A stretch of 64,000 nucleotides of DNA from Adenophora triphylla var. japonica (lineage: Eukaryota > Streptophyta > Magnoliopsida > Asterales > Campanulaceae), in NCBI GenBank assembly GCA_022495995.1, contig JAFEMH010000756.1, positions 372,001 to 436,000 on the forward strand. The letters are read 5' to 3'. Each line of letters opens with the position of its first letter. Within the stretch, counting starts at the first letter, position 1. The notes beneath the pieces were generated by a model, which worked only from the letters and a program-made list of their open reading frames with translations, was not told the DNA's origin and did no database searches. Below, one piece after another: positions 45,429 through 55,420 of this stretch. The position numbers and the translations under genes are program-made.

Positions 45429-45758
45429 TAGGGATGACCAAAACCGGTTCCGGACCCGGTTTCGGTTCGAAAAATGTATGACCCTTAATCGGTCCGGATT
45501 GCTCACTGTTCCGGTTAATCCGGTTCCGATTTTCTCCCCGGTTCGCCCGGTTCCGGGCCAGTTTCGGTCCGGTTCTATTGAAAAACAATGAATTTTCGTT
45601 CGATTTCGGGCTTTTTCCGGTCCGGTTCACCATTTTGGTGACCCTTAACCGGCCCGGCTCCAAACCGGTTCGCGGTTACCCCGGTTCCGATTTTCGTGAC
45701 GGTTCATGGCGGTTTCGGGCTTTTTCGGTCCGGTTTCGGTCCGGTTTGGCCATCCCTA
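45429..45758. mobile_element. Small hAT-like MITE, copy 1
   Basis: Ends TAGGGATGACCAAA and TTTGGCCATCCCTA are near-perfect inverted repeats, and the interior is rich in CCGGTTCCGG words. It is separated from copy 2 by exactly 8 bp (CTACCCCA). CTACCC-like sequence flanks it, but an exact duplication is not clear. Confidence 0.7.
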
Positions 45759-45766
45759 CTACCCCA

Positions 45767-46094
45767 TAGGGATGACCAAAACCGGTTCCGGGCCCGGTTC
45801 CGGTTCGGAAAATGTATGACCCTTAATCGGCCCGGATTGCTCACGGTTCCGGTTAATCCGGTTCCGGTTTTTTCCCCGGTTCCGATCCAGTTCTATTGAA
45901 AAACAATGAATTTTCGTCTGGTTTCGGGCTTTTTTCGGTCCGGTTCACCATTTTGGTGACCCTTAACCGGCCCGGCTCCAAACCGGTTCCGGTTACCCCG
46001 GTTCCGGTTTTCGTGACGGTTCATGGCGGTTTCGGGCTTTTTCGGTCCGATTTCGGTCTGGTTTTCCGGTTCCGGCCCGGTTTGGCCATCCCTA
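45767..46094. mobile_element. Small hAT-like MITE, copy 2
   Basis: It has the same ends and interior as copy 1 and lies in direct orientation. The pair is a tandem duplication or two insertions side by side. Confidence 0.7.
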
Positions 46095-46765
46095 CCCCCA
46101 TATTTAACTTCTACATTATCTCTCCTCTATTCTAAATAACACAAACAAAAATTATCTTAAGAAGCGTGAAATTCACACCAGAATCTTGACGTGGGACGGA
46201 GGGAGTATTACACTTTTATCAGCGTCAGAAAAGGTGCAGGCGCAGCTCCTATTAATTCAAAATGCTTATTTAGATTGGGGTTGCAAATATTTGCACAAAG
46301 GCTGAGCGTATAGAGCTGATTGATTAAGATTGATCATTATTCTTGACGTTGGAACCGGAAAGAAGGGAAATGGGAAATGGATTAGGTATTTAGATTTTGA
46401 AATAGGTGATTAGGGTTTGAAAAATTAATGGTGGAAAATAAATAAAAAATAATTAACGGTTAAGATAACGGTTTGGCGGTTCAGCTCGGTCGTTTGGTTT
46501 GGCGGTTCAGCTCGAAATGGTTCTGTTTGGTTTGGCTTGGAGGAGTCAGACCGCAAACCAAATCGAACCACATGGTTTATAAATTTTTGGAACCAACCGT
46601 TAATCGTTAAAAACCAAACCAAACCAAACTACATAGTTTGGTTTGGTTCGGTCTCAAACCGCGATTTGAACAGAACCACTGACACCCCTAGTTGGGATGA
46701 CATAGCCCGCCAGAAATTTGAGCCAGCACGCCCCGCCAGCATGTATTGACAGCTTTAGTAAACTC

Positions 46766-47027
46766 CTGTAAGGATCACATCAATTACCTAGATTACCTGG
46801 TAAGGAGGTGATCTAGATTAACCAAAAGTCTTGAGTTCGAGCATTGAAAATGAAGCAGAGTTAAAATTTTGTTGGGAGAACTTTGCCGCCCTTATATGCT
46901 ATCCGACTCAAAATAATAGCTCACTTATTACCATTTTAAAAAAAAAATCATGCAAGGAATCTACATGAAGTCATTTGTAATACTTCCCCCTCCCCCTTTA
47001 TAAAAGACATTTATTTGTATTTTTATA
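46766..47027. other. Non-coding sequence with a possible SINE relic
   Basis: AGTCTTGAGTTCGAGCATTG near 46826 resembles a decayed B box. No other feature is seen. Confidence 0.3.
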
Positions 47028-47254
47028 CTCATTCCGTCCCGGTTCAAGTTTTTAGTTTGATATGACACGTGGATTAAGAAAAAATAAATGTTGTGAGTAT
47101 GAAAAGTAAAATAAGAAAGAAAAAGTGGGTAGGGAGTTTTGTTGCGAGAATGACAAGTCGTCTTATTATCCATCTTATGTAATAAAGCAAATAAAAACCT
47201 TAAAGTGGGACAAACTAAAAAAGAAATTAAGTACCTTAAACCGAATGAAGGGAG
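47028..47254. mobile_element. Stowaway-like MITE
   Basis: Ends CTCATTCCGTCCCGGTTCAA and CCGAATGAAGGGAG are inverted and flanked by TA. Confidence 0.72.
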
Positions 47255-47306
47255 TATTATTTATACTACTAAAACTTACATTAGACTATTTACATATTAA
47301 GAAATA

Positions 47307-47580
47307 CTCCCTCCGCCCCACAATAATATATAAACTTTTTATTTTGGGCGTCCCACAATAATATATACTTTCCTAAAATGGAAAAGAATCTTTACTATTC
47401 CCTCCACTCATTTTCTCTCCTACATTATTTTAATACTCACATCACTATTATAATTTACTATTCTCTCCACTCATTCTCTCTCCTATTTTATTTTCACACT
47501 CACAACACTTTCAATATAATATTTTCTCCTTAATTCCCGTGCAAAACTCAAAAGTCTATAAAAAGATGGGACGGTTGGAG
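47307..47580. mobile_element. Stowaway-like MITE
   Basis: Ends CTCCCTCCGCCCCACAATAA and GATGGGACGGTTGGAG are flanked by TA. The interior holds CACTCATTCTCTCTCCTA words shared with neighbouring MITEs. Confidence 0.75.
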
Positions 47581-47970
47581 TATATTAAGAAATGAGTCAC
47601 TTATTTTGAAGAGTAATGCTAGAGGCACAAATCACAAAATTCTAATTGGGATTGAATGTTTAAACTGTGAGCTAAAGTGTTAATTGATTTCAACACTAAT
47701 CGCCGACTGTCAAAAGGATTTTGTAACGAGCTCTATTATTGGTCTATTTTGAAACAGTAAAAAATAAATAAATGAAAGTATGAGTATTACATAAGAAATT
47801 ATAGTGATGGACATATAACAAGTTTTAGGATCATCTCATAGGATTAAATCCGAATATCGTTGTTCGGAACAATTACACTTGATATATGAACCCTCGATTG
47901 ATCTTGCAATGATTGATATTGCAATCACCACGCTCTTATCTATCGTACAATCAATATCACTAAATATATA
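47581..47970. other. Non-coding sequence between MITEs
   Basis: No gene, element end or repeat was recognised. Confidence 0.4.
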
Positions 47971-48254
47971 CTCCCTCCGTCCCGTTAATATTAGCACAAA
48001 CACTGTTTGCGCGGGAATTAAGGAATATGATATTTTAATAAAATGTTGTGAGTGTAAAAGAATGAGTGGAGAGAGAATGAGTGGAGGGTGTAATAAATTA
48101 TAATGGTGTTGTGAGTATTAAAATAATGTAGGAGAGAGAATGAGTGGGGTTGGGTGAATATTTTATTAATATAAAGTTTCCTTTTTGGGAGTGTGCGAAT
48201 ATTAGCGGAACGCCCAAAAAGGAAAGTGTGCTAATATTAGCGGGACGGAGGGAG
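47971..48254. mobile_element. Stowaway-like MITE
   Basis: The left end CTCCCTCCGTCCCGTTAATA pairs with the right end TATTAGCGGGACGGAGGGAG, flanked by TA. The interior contains GAGAGAGAATGAGTGGAG twice. Confidence 0.88.
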
Positions 48255-48341
48255 TATTAGTTATATATTAAACTATCAAATGAAAAGCTCTCGATGATAG
48301 ATTAGATAATATGGAGAAGAGATATATTTTTGTATATCTTA

Positions 48342-48601
48342 CTCTCTCCGTCCCTAAATGTTTGTCCCATTTGACTTTTCAAACATTTTAATTTAGTGAT
48401 TTTGAAGCTTTAATTTTGGTTATTTTTACGAACGCTTTGAAAATTATTGATAATATACATCGCCGTTATGTAATACTCCGTCCCTAAATGTTATAAGTTT
48501 TGAAAATTTAGTGATTTTGAAGCTTTAATTTTGAAAATGAGACTAACTTTTTGGGACAAAGGAAAAGGGGAAATGTGACAAATATTTAGGGACGGAGAGA
48601 G
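48342..48601. mobile_element. Stowaway-like MITE
   Basis: Ends CTCTCTCCGTCCCTAAATGT and ATTTAGGGACGGAGAGAG are flanked by TA. A second CTCCGTCCCTAAATGTT occurs internally near 48476, which suggests a partial nested copy. Confidence 0.85.
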
Positions 48602-49146
48602 TATTTTATTAGGGTAAAGACCTTTTATATGTTTAACTTGATTACAGTCATAATTCCATTAAAATTGTGATAGATCAACCTTATTAAACACAACTTGGTA
48701 ATATTCTATTTTTAACCTATCGATCTATCAAGATAGGTAATCAAGAAGATATAGAATTGAGTCTTGAAGTCATGTTTAAAGATTGATATGCGAGTAATGT
48801 CAAATCCTACAACTTGAAACTAAGGAAAGGCTTGGACAAGTGTGGATTGATGTGACTCAGAAACTTAAAAAATATTTTTTAAAATAGTGTTTCTGTCCAA
48901 AGAAACAAGTAAAGCAGAACAAATTACTCCAAAAGAATTGAGAAATAAATAAATAAATATCTTCTTTGTTTTAAAGTTATTTTGTTGGGAATAGTAATAA
49001 TAATAGAGTAAATGAAGGGAAAGTTGAGTTAGTGGGTAAATGGTAAGACAATGTCTCGTGAAGAAGAAGAGAAAAGAAGAGCTGAAATCCAAGCAGAGAG
49101 CATCACTTACTTTTTCTTTGTGTAGTGACCATTGTGGGTGAGGGGT

Positions 49147-49184
<38 letters not shown>

Positions 49185-49260
49185 ATTTGGATATGGATAT
49201 AACAGAAGACTTCGTGTGGATTACTGACAAAAGGCTATGCTGCCTTTAGTTGACTATTAG
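48602..49260. other. Non-coding sequence with a (TC)n run
   Basis: No gene was recognised. A pure TC microsatellite lies at about 49150-49182. Confidence 0.5.
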
Positions 49261-49269
49261 CCTTTTTTT

Positions 49270-49490
49270 TTTGTTACTATTAGTAGTATTGCACAACCAA
49301 CTCTAAAGTATAAATATACTAGTAAAAGTTCGTGTTCGTGTCCAAGGACACGTGTTTTTTTTTTTTAAATAAAAAAAATTAATTTTTTTTTAATTTTTTT
49401 AGTTTTAAAAGAAAATTAATTTTTTTTGTTACTATTAGTAGTATTGCACAACCAACTCTAAAGTATAAATATACTAGTAAAAGTTCGTGT
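49270..49490. repeat. Direct duplication next to the Helitron pair
   Basis: A segment of about 60 bp containing GTTACTATTAGTAGTATTGC and ACAACCAACTCTAAAGTATA occurs at about 49274 and again at about 49430. Each copy runs into ACTAGTAAAAGTTCGTG, the end of a reverse-oriented Helitron, so a Helitron end was duplicated with its flank. Confidence 0.8.
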
Positions 49491-49685
49491 CCAAGGACAC
49501 GTGTTTTTTTTTTTTAAATAAAAAAATTTTTTTTTTATTTATTTTTTTAGTTTTAAAAAAAAAATTAATTTTTTTTTTAAGGGCAAAATGGGAAAGGGAC
49601 AACTTAGTGAGGGCAAAATGGAAAATTCGGCAGATGAAACTGTTCATTGTACTGTTCATCCCCATGTTGCCATTTATACTATAGA
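49474..49685 (-). mobile_element. Small non-autonomous Helitron, reverse orientation (212 bp)
   Basis: Read on the minus strand it starts TCTATAGTATAAATGGCAAC and ends GTGTCCTTGGACACG, AACTTTTACTAG, with A and T outside. The GTGTCC/GGACAC stem precedes the CTAG end. Confidence 0.8.
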
Positions 49686-49689
49686 TTTA

Positions 49690-49854
49690 TCTATAGTATA
49701 AATGGCAACCCCTCCGTGAACAGTACAATGAACAGTTCTATAAGCCAAATTTCTCATTTTGCCCTCACTAAGTTGTCCCTTTCCCATTTTACCCTTAAAA
49801 AAAAGTTAATTTAAAAAAAAAAAACATGTGTCCTTGGACACGGGCTTTTACTAA
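49690..49854 (+). mobile_element. Small non-autonomous Helitron, forward orientation (165 bp)
   Basis: It starts TCTATAGTATAAATGGCAAC and ends GTGTCCTTGGACACGGGC, TTTTACTAA, between host A and T. It is head-to-head with the previous Helitron, only 4 bp apart. Confidence 0.8.
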
Positions 49855-49902
49855 TTTTTCATATTTTAAAACATTTTAAACAGGGTTGGTTTAATGAAAA
49901 TA

Positions 49903-50176
49903 CTCCCTCCGTCCTTGCCCATGGTGTACACTTTTTTCAAATCACGCAAATTAAGGAAATAGGTGGGAGGAAAAATGTTGTGAGTGTAATAGTGAATTAG
50001 GAGAGAGAATTAGTGGAGGAAATAGTAAATTTGAAAAGTGTTGTGAGTGTAATAGTGAATTAGGAGAGAGAATGAGTGGAGGAAATAGTAAAGATTCTTT
50101 GCCAAAAAAGAAAAGATGAAGTTTTTTACGGGATACTCATTTTGGCAAAATGAAGCTTGAATCGGGACGGAGGGAG
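49903..50176. mobile_element. Stowaway-like MITE
   Basis: Ends CTCCCTCCGTCCTTGCCCAT and TCGGGACGGAGGGAG are flanked by TA. A segment with TTGTGAGTGTAATAGTGAAT and AGGAGAGAGAAT occurs twice inside. Confidence 0.85.
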
Positions 50177-50277
50177 TATAGTTTTTGTTTTCACACAGGA
50201 AAATGAGTTTTTAAACTAGATCAGAATTTGGACCGAACTGAATCGAAAAATCCTAAGTTTGTGTGTTTAAATGTATA

Positions 50278-50564
50278 CTCTCTCCATTCCAGCCTAGTGT
50301 GAATCAAAATATTGGACACACCGATTAAGAAAAAGTAAGAGAGAGAAAAAGTGGAGAGAAAATGTTGTGAGTGTAAAAGTAAAATAGGAGAGAGAATGAG
50401 TGGAAGGAATAGTTAGGAGAGAAAATGTTATGGGTGTAAAAGTAAAATAGGAGAGAAAATGAATGGGGTAAATAGTGAAAATTTCCTTCCATTTTGGGCA
50501 GTTCACACTCGATTGGGACGAACCAAAAGGGAAATAAGTGTATACTCGACTGGAACGGAGGGAG
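50278..50564. mobile_element. Stowaway-like MITE
   Basis: Ends CTCTCTCCATTCCAGCC and GACTGGAACGGAGGGAG are flanked by TA. The interior repeats GTAAAATAGGAGAGA-type words. Confidence 0.8.
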
Positions 50565-51954
50565 TAAGTATTAACGTAAAAATGTGTACCGGTGATAATG
50601 TTTTTTTAGTATAAGTGATAATGTTTGTCACCGTTAGTGTTTTAAAAGTGTTAGTTTTAAAAAGTGTGAGCATTAATGTTAGTGTTAAAGAGAGCTATCT
50701 ATAGTGTTAAAAAGTAACAATTTTAGTTTTAAATAATGATAAAATATGTTAATAAATACAAGTTATTTACAAAAATGTTATCCCACAATTATAAAAGAAG
50801 TTTCGGCGAGTGCTTTATAAAAATGTCATGCACAGTTCAATATCGTTTTTCCTAATTTTTTGAAACAAAAAAACTTGTTTCTCCTAATTTTTTGTGTTTC
50901 TTCTCAGTTTATCCCATAATAAATATTTTCTCCGTCTCATACTCATACGAAGACCCCGTCTTGTCGAGCGTTTTTGTTAAAACGGAGATAAAAAAACTTA
51001 GTTTTTTTTTTATTAAGCGTGTTAGTCAAGAGTTTTAGATGGTTAAATCTTAAAAAGTTGGGGATATTTTGACCGCTCAAAATTATAGCGTCCAAAAAAA
51101 GCTCCGTTTTAAAAAATTTCCGTTCATAAAATTGTGCAACAGACGAGCCCAAAATTGTCAATTTGTCATTTTAGGCGTTCAAATTAAAAATGCAAAATTC
51201 ACACATGGAATTTTTTATTATTCTTTTAGTCAATAAAACTCATCTATCATACTCGTGTATCGTATAACCCACCCTACTAATAATTTCTATCCCACTATTC
51301 ATATCACAACACTTTAATATTTCTCTTTAATTTTTTACGCATAACGATTTATTTTCAATTCCAAATGGACAGAGGAAGTATTGCATTTTACAAATCAGTG
51401 TCTTCAAAATTGTGCTTTAATTGCTCTTGCTTGAATATTATACAGTAATGTCTATTTTCTTATTTGAAAATACATCATTTTTTTATAAATTAAAAATGAA
51501 AACGCAATATTAATTTTGAGGCGGGTATTAGAATATTTATTACCATGGTACAACTATATATTTTGCATAGCATATACCTGCGTCCTATTTAAAACAACAT
51601 TTTTTATTGAAACAGTTGTCACATTCAAAACTATACTTTTATTTTGAAAAAAATTATAACACTTCTTTAATCAATAAGACACTTTCACACTCAAAACAAT
51701 TTCACTTATTATTCCATATCTCAGTTTCTCTTTCTTATCTTATCTTTCATACTCACATAGCCTACTTCACTAATATTATTTCTTAATTTCGTGTCCCACC
51801 AAAGTGTATAGTTTTAAATTGGACAGAAAGAGAATATATAACAATTTTTAGATTTTTATTTAGATTATTAATTTTTATTTAAAATATTGATCAAAGTTAC
51901 ATCAGTTGACCAAAAGTCATCATTGAACTGGAACGAAGGAGAATATATATTGAA
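50565..51954. other. AT-rich sequence with degenerate MITE remnants
   Basis: Inverted ends such as TCTCCGTCTCATACTC (about 50928) and CAAATGGACAGAGGAAGTA (about 51362), and a second weak pair near 51570/51820, suggest old MITEs. No gene is seen. Confidence 0.35.
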
Positions 51955-52785
51955 CGGTATAAATCGAGATACAAATGTATATCGGGCCGAGTAAATCCCA
52001 ATGGATTGAGCCCAAAATATAATTCATACAAGTCTCAAGTACGACAAATGAAGTGGGCTTTCCCTACATTTGCTCGTCTTGTTTACTCATCATTCCCACT
52101 ATGTTGACCTAGATATAGCAGAGCGAATAATGAATAAGGCACATCAATTATACATGTCGATCAGACATCATCTCATATGTCGAGCAATGCATTCAACAAA
52201 GCCGATCAATGTCTCATCCAATTACGAGGAGCTCCCTCTTCGGTCATCAATAGAGCATGGAAATGGGCTTCCCTATCCTTACTTTCCACTTCTTCCTCGT
52301 CAACCCAAGCCGACCAAGCAACTTATGCCGAGAAGATCATCTCTAAGGCAGACGTGCAGAAAACATTATCTAATGCTACTCAAATAAGGACTGTGAACAG
52401 TTATAATCTCACTAGGATTATAACCTTATCTCACACGAATTCATATTCAACATGAATTCTACAATGTTATGTCTAAATATACAAGCCATAATTAACATTA
52501 TTTTGGTAACACATCTTTTGACTCTAAACTCTTGTCAATTGATTTCTCTCTCTAAACACAAATACTTACTATCACGCCGAAGGACCTTCGCGGGTGAAGC
52601 CCCGACTTAATTTATATGTTTGTTCTTCTTTTTCAGGCTATTCAATCATCTAGTATACAACCTGCCACTTGATTTGGGCTGATTCAAACATTTTTGGCAT
52701 TATCAGTTTGGTTTCATTGCCGGGAAGTGATTCGAAACACTCATTGAATAGATTGAAAAATTCTCGTTCGATTCTCCTAATCCTA
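51955..52785 (+). mobile_element. Probable 5' LTR and leader of a second Tat-like element
   Basis: This region precedes gag. TTTGGTTTCATTGCCGGGAA (about 52708) resembles the TTGGCGCCGTTGCCGGGGA-type primer-binding region of plant Ty3/gypsy elements. The upstream stretch with CGCCGAAGGACCTTCGCGGG looks like LTR sequence, but I cannot set LTR borders and see no second LTR. Confidence 0.4.
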
Positions 52786-54450
52786 ATGGAAGACAGACAT
52801 ACTGCTAGTGTTATTCATGAACATGATAATGTTCTTATTGAAGAGATTCATGGCAACACAAGGACTACTTTTCCTCTTGTCAATGGGAAATTGCCTCCTC
52901 CACCACCGCTGATTGACAGACTGCCGCCCCTAGGAATGAATCTGCGTTCTAGGGGACAGCCGATAATCGAGATAGTGCAGACGAACCCACCTCGTCGTCG
53001 GCACCGAGGAAGGCCTGCCGATAGCCAGACGACGAGGAATGCTGCCCAGGGAGGAACTGGGGCTTCCCGCCCACAGGTTGATCGCAGAAATCTACTGCAT
53101 CAACAAATGGAAACTTTGCAACACATTTATGAAGCGCAAAATGTCTTGCTACAATTAGATCCTTAACATTGTCTGGATGAATTCATGAGGCCTACAAGGA
53201 CTGAAAATTCCCTTGGAGGGCAGAGTCAGGTTGATAGGCGTGGTAGTCAGGGGAATAGAGAAAATCTTCCTCGTGGCCAACATCCCCCTCACTTTGGCAT
53301 CTCTGGTAGATCCAGGCAAAACCCTCAATATGTTCCTCCTCATCATAAGGCACATGGGAATGACAACGTAAGAAACGAGGTAGATTTGAGAAGTCAGTTG
53401 AACCAACAAAGGGAGCAGGGGGTTAATTCTGCCGACTTAATAGTAAGGCTCAGTCATGCAAGGCATAAAACCCCTCCTCGGCCTAGGAGCCCTACTCGGC
53501 CAAGGAGCCCTCCTCGTCACAGATCACCTCCTCATCCTAAATTGGCACCTAGAAGGGACAGAACACCATCTGGGCATAGGGACAATCACCAGGAATGTAA
53601 GGAACATAGTAGAGCGAACGGATACAGAAAGAAAGAAAGGACCCACCATAGCTCTCATTTCAGCTCAGGGATTGATTCCATAGAGTTATTACTCTTGAAA
53701 AAAGATTAGATGAGATGGAAATGGGGAGAAAGGAAGTGGATGATGATGATATCAGTGCCACCCGTCCTTTCTCCCAGCAAATTAATGATCTACCTCCCAA
53801 TCCTGCCATTAAAATCCCAAGTTTTGAAAAATATGCGGGAACCACCGATGCATGGGACCATATGCAAAGTTTTGAATCCACCATGGCTCTCCTCATCAAG
53901 GCAGGTGACATTCTCTACAAGGCTTTTTCGAGTACCTTCTTCGAAACAACTTTGTCCTCGTTCCGTGAGCAAAAGAAGGGAAGCATCGATAGCTGGAAAA
54001 TCATGAGCGGGAGGTTCCTGGACCAATTTGCCACATCAGGGAAGAGAAAGAAGAGATTGACTGACCTTGCTAACATTGAGCAAGGGAAGAATGAAATCAC
54101 TCTTAATTATTACAATCGATTCAGAGCCATGGCAGATCAAGTAGAAGAAAGCTTGACAGATAGGGAGGTGATTGTTTGATTTAATTTCGGATTGAGATCC
54201 GGACAATTGATCTATGAACTTTCTGTCAGAGAGCCTAAGTCAAAATCTAATCTGTACAATGTGTCTTACGCCATAGCGATGGCAGAAGAGAATTGTAAAA
54301 ATAGGTCTGAGAAACCAGAAGTAGAGGCAGCTGGCACCAACCAGGCTTTAAATGTAAGTGCTTATAAGGTGAAGAATAGAACTCGGGCTACTGAAAAAGC
54401 CGAGATTGTTACCCCCTCACAAAACCAATCACATAAATCATGCAGTTGGT
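52786..54450 (+). pseudogene. Gag of the second Tat-like element, broken
   Basis: A frame from ATG 52786 encodes a Pro/Arg-rich N-terminus (LVNGKLPPPPPLIDRLPP). It has a TAA at 53164-53166 and a frame change near 53690. The capsid-like region then shows PFSQQINDLPPNPAIKIPSF, EKYAGTTDAWDHMQSFESTM and GRFLDQFATSGKRKKRLTDL, NEITLNYYNRF, the retrotransposon gag domain typical of Tat. A TGA at 54177-54179 and further decay follow. Gag would form the particle around element RNA. Confidence 0.85.
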
Positions 54451-55420
54451 GAATCTACCAAATTCTTGACCGCTTGATGAAAGAACAAAGTACACCCGTG
54501 ACAGCTCCAAGTACTGTGCCTTTCACAAGGACCACGCACATGACACGGAAAATTGCATCTCCCTCAAGAGAATTATCCAAAGATGGGTAGACGAGGGAAA
54601 GCCAGATTCATGAGCTGAGTAAAGTCTATCACATCCCCGCCTGGATTCATAAGGAGGAAGAAGTCATTAGCTTCTCCCCTAATGAGCTAGCCGGAAGTCG
54701 CGCGGATCGGGGACAACCCTTGGTAATCAAAGGGAGGATTGACAACTGTGAATCCGAGATACTACTCATAGACTCGGTGGCCTCTCGAGATATTATGTAT
54801 TACTCTACCTTCGAGAAGATGAATATGAATGATATCATGTTGTAGCCATACTCTAGAAGATTAGAAGGATTCACCAACCACAAAGTCAGTGCCATGGGGA
54901 CAATTGACTTATGCTGGAAGTGGGTGATCATCCTTTCGAGCAGAGGTCGCAGTAACATTCGTGGTCATGGATCTGGCAAGTGACTACCATGCCATCCTAG
55001 GCATTCCAAGTCAATGCAAACTTGGGTTGGTCGCCTCCCTCGCTCACCAACGAGTTAAATTCCCTACACGTGCTAGAGTCGGATGTGTGAGGGAGACCCC
55101 CAAGGACTTCTTGGAGCATGTCATGAGTAGCAGAAAAATATCTAAAAAGATGGAAGTGGACACACCGGAGAAAAATATGAAAATCTCTAAGTCTGTAAAG
55201 ACTAACAGCACCAGTTCTATGCTCAACCTGATTTTCAAACCAGATAATGAGGACCACATGATCCTAGATATACATGAAAACAATGACACAGTTTTGTCCG
55301 TCCCGGATTTAGCCTCTCATCTCGTCAGCGGCCAGAACTCGGGGGCCAACCCTGACTTGAGACAAGGAGAGATACCAAACGTATACGAACTAGTGCAAAT
55401 GGAAACCTATACATAAATGG
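54451..55420 (+). pseudogene. Gag C-terminus and retropepsin-like protease remnant
   Basis: GQPLVIKGRIDNCESEILLI, DSVASRDIMYYSTFEKM and VMDLASDYHAILGIPSQCKL align with the Tat protease region. The catalytic D(S/T)GAS appears as DSVAS, so the active-site Gly is lost. Stops at 54843-54845 and several frame changes break it. No intact domain is left. Confidence 0.65.

Larger units (their letters stand above)
44960..46205. mobile_element. Stowaway-like MITE interrupted by three later insertions
   Basis: Left end CTCCCTCCGTCCCATTTTAA and right end GGGACGGAGGGAG are flanked by TA (44958-44959; 46206-46207). Its own AATT-rich and CATTCTCTCT sequence is split by a Helitron (45096-45266) and two small hAT-like MITEs (45429-46094). 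Confidence 0.75.
44344..46690. mobile_element. Inner hAT-like non-autonomous element
   Basis: It starts TAGGGGTGTAAATGGTTCGG and ends AACCACTGACACCCCTA, with perfect 8-bp duplications GTTGGGAT (44336-44343; 46691-46698). Subterminal regions on both sides are dense in GGTTTGGTTCGG-type words, as expected for hAT ends. It has been enlarged by further insertions. No transposase. Confidence 0.88.
43673..46757. mobile_element. Outer hAT-like non-autonomous element
   Basis: Ends TAGAGCCGTCAAT and ATTGACAGCTTTA are inverted repeats. The 8-bp duplications GTAAACTC (43665-43672 and 46758-46765) are perfect. There is no transposase. About 740 bp are its own; the rest is the inner hAT at 44344-46690. 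The left part (43860-44010) contains GC-rich, exon-like sequence of unknown origin. Confidence 0.85.

Noticed and set aside
53456..53683. Small plus-strand frame inside gag
   Set aside because: Alternate-frame shadow of the gag N-terminal region of the second Tat-like element.
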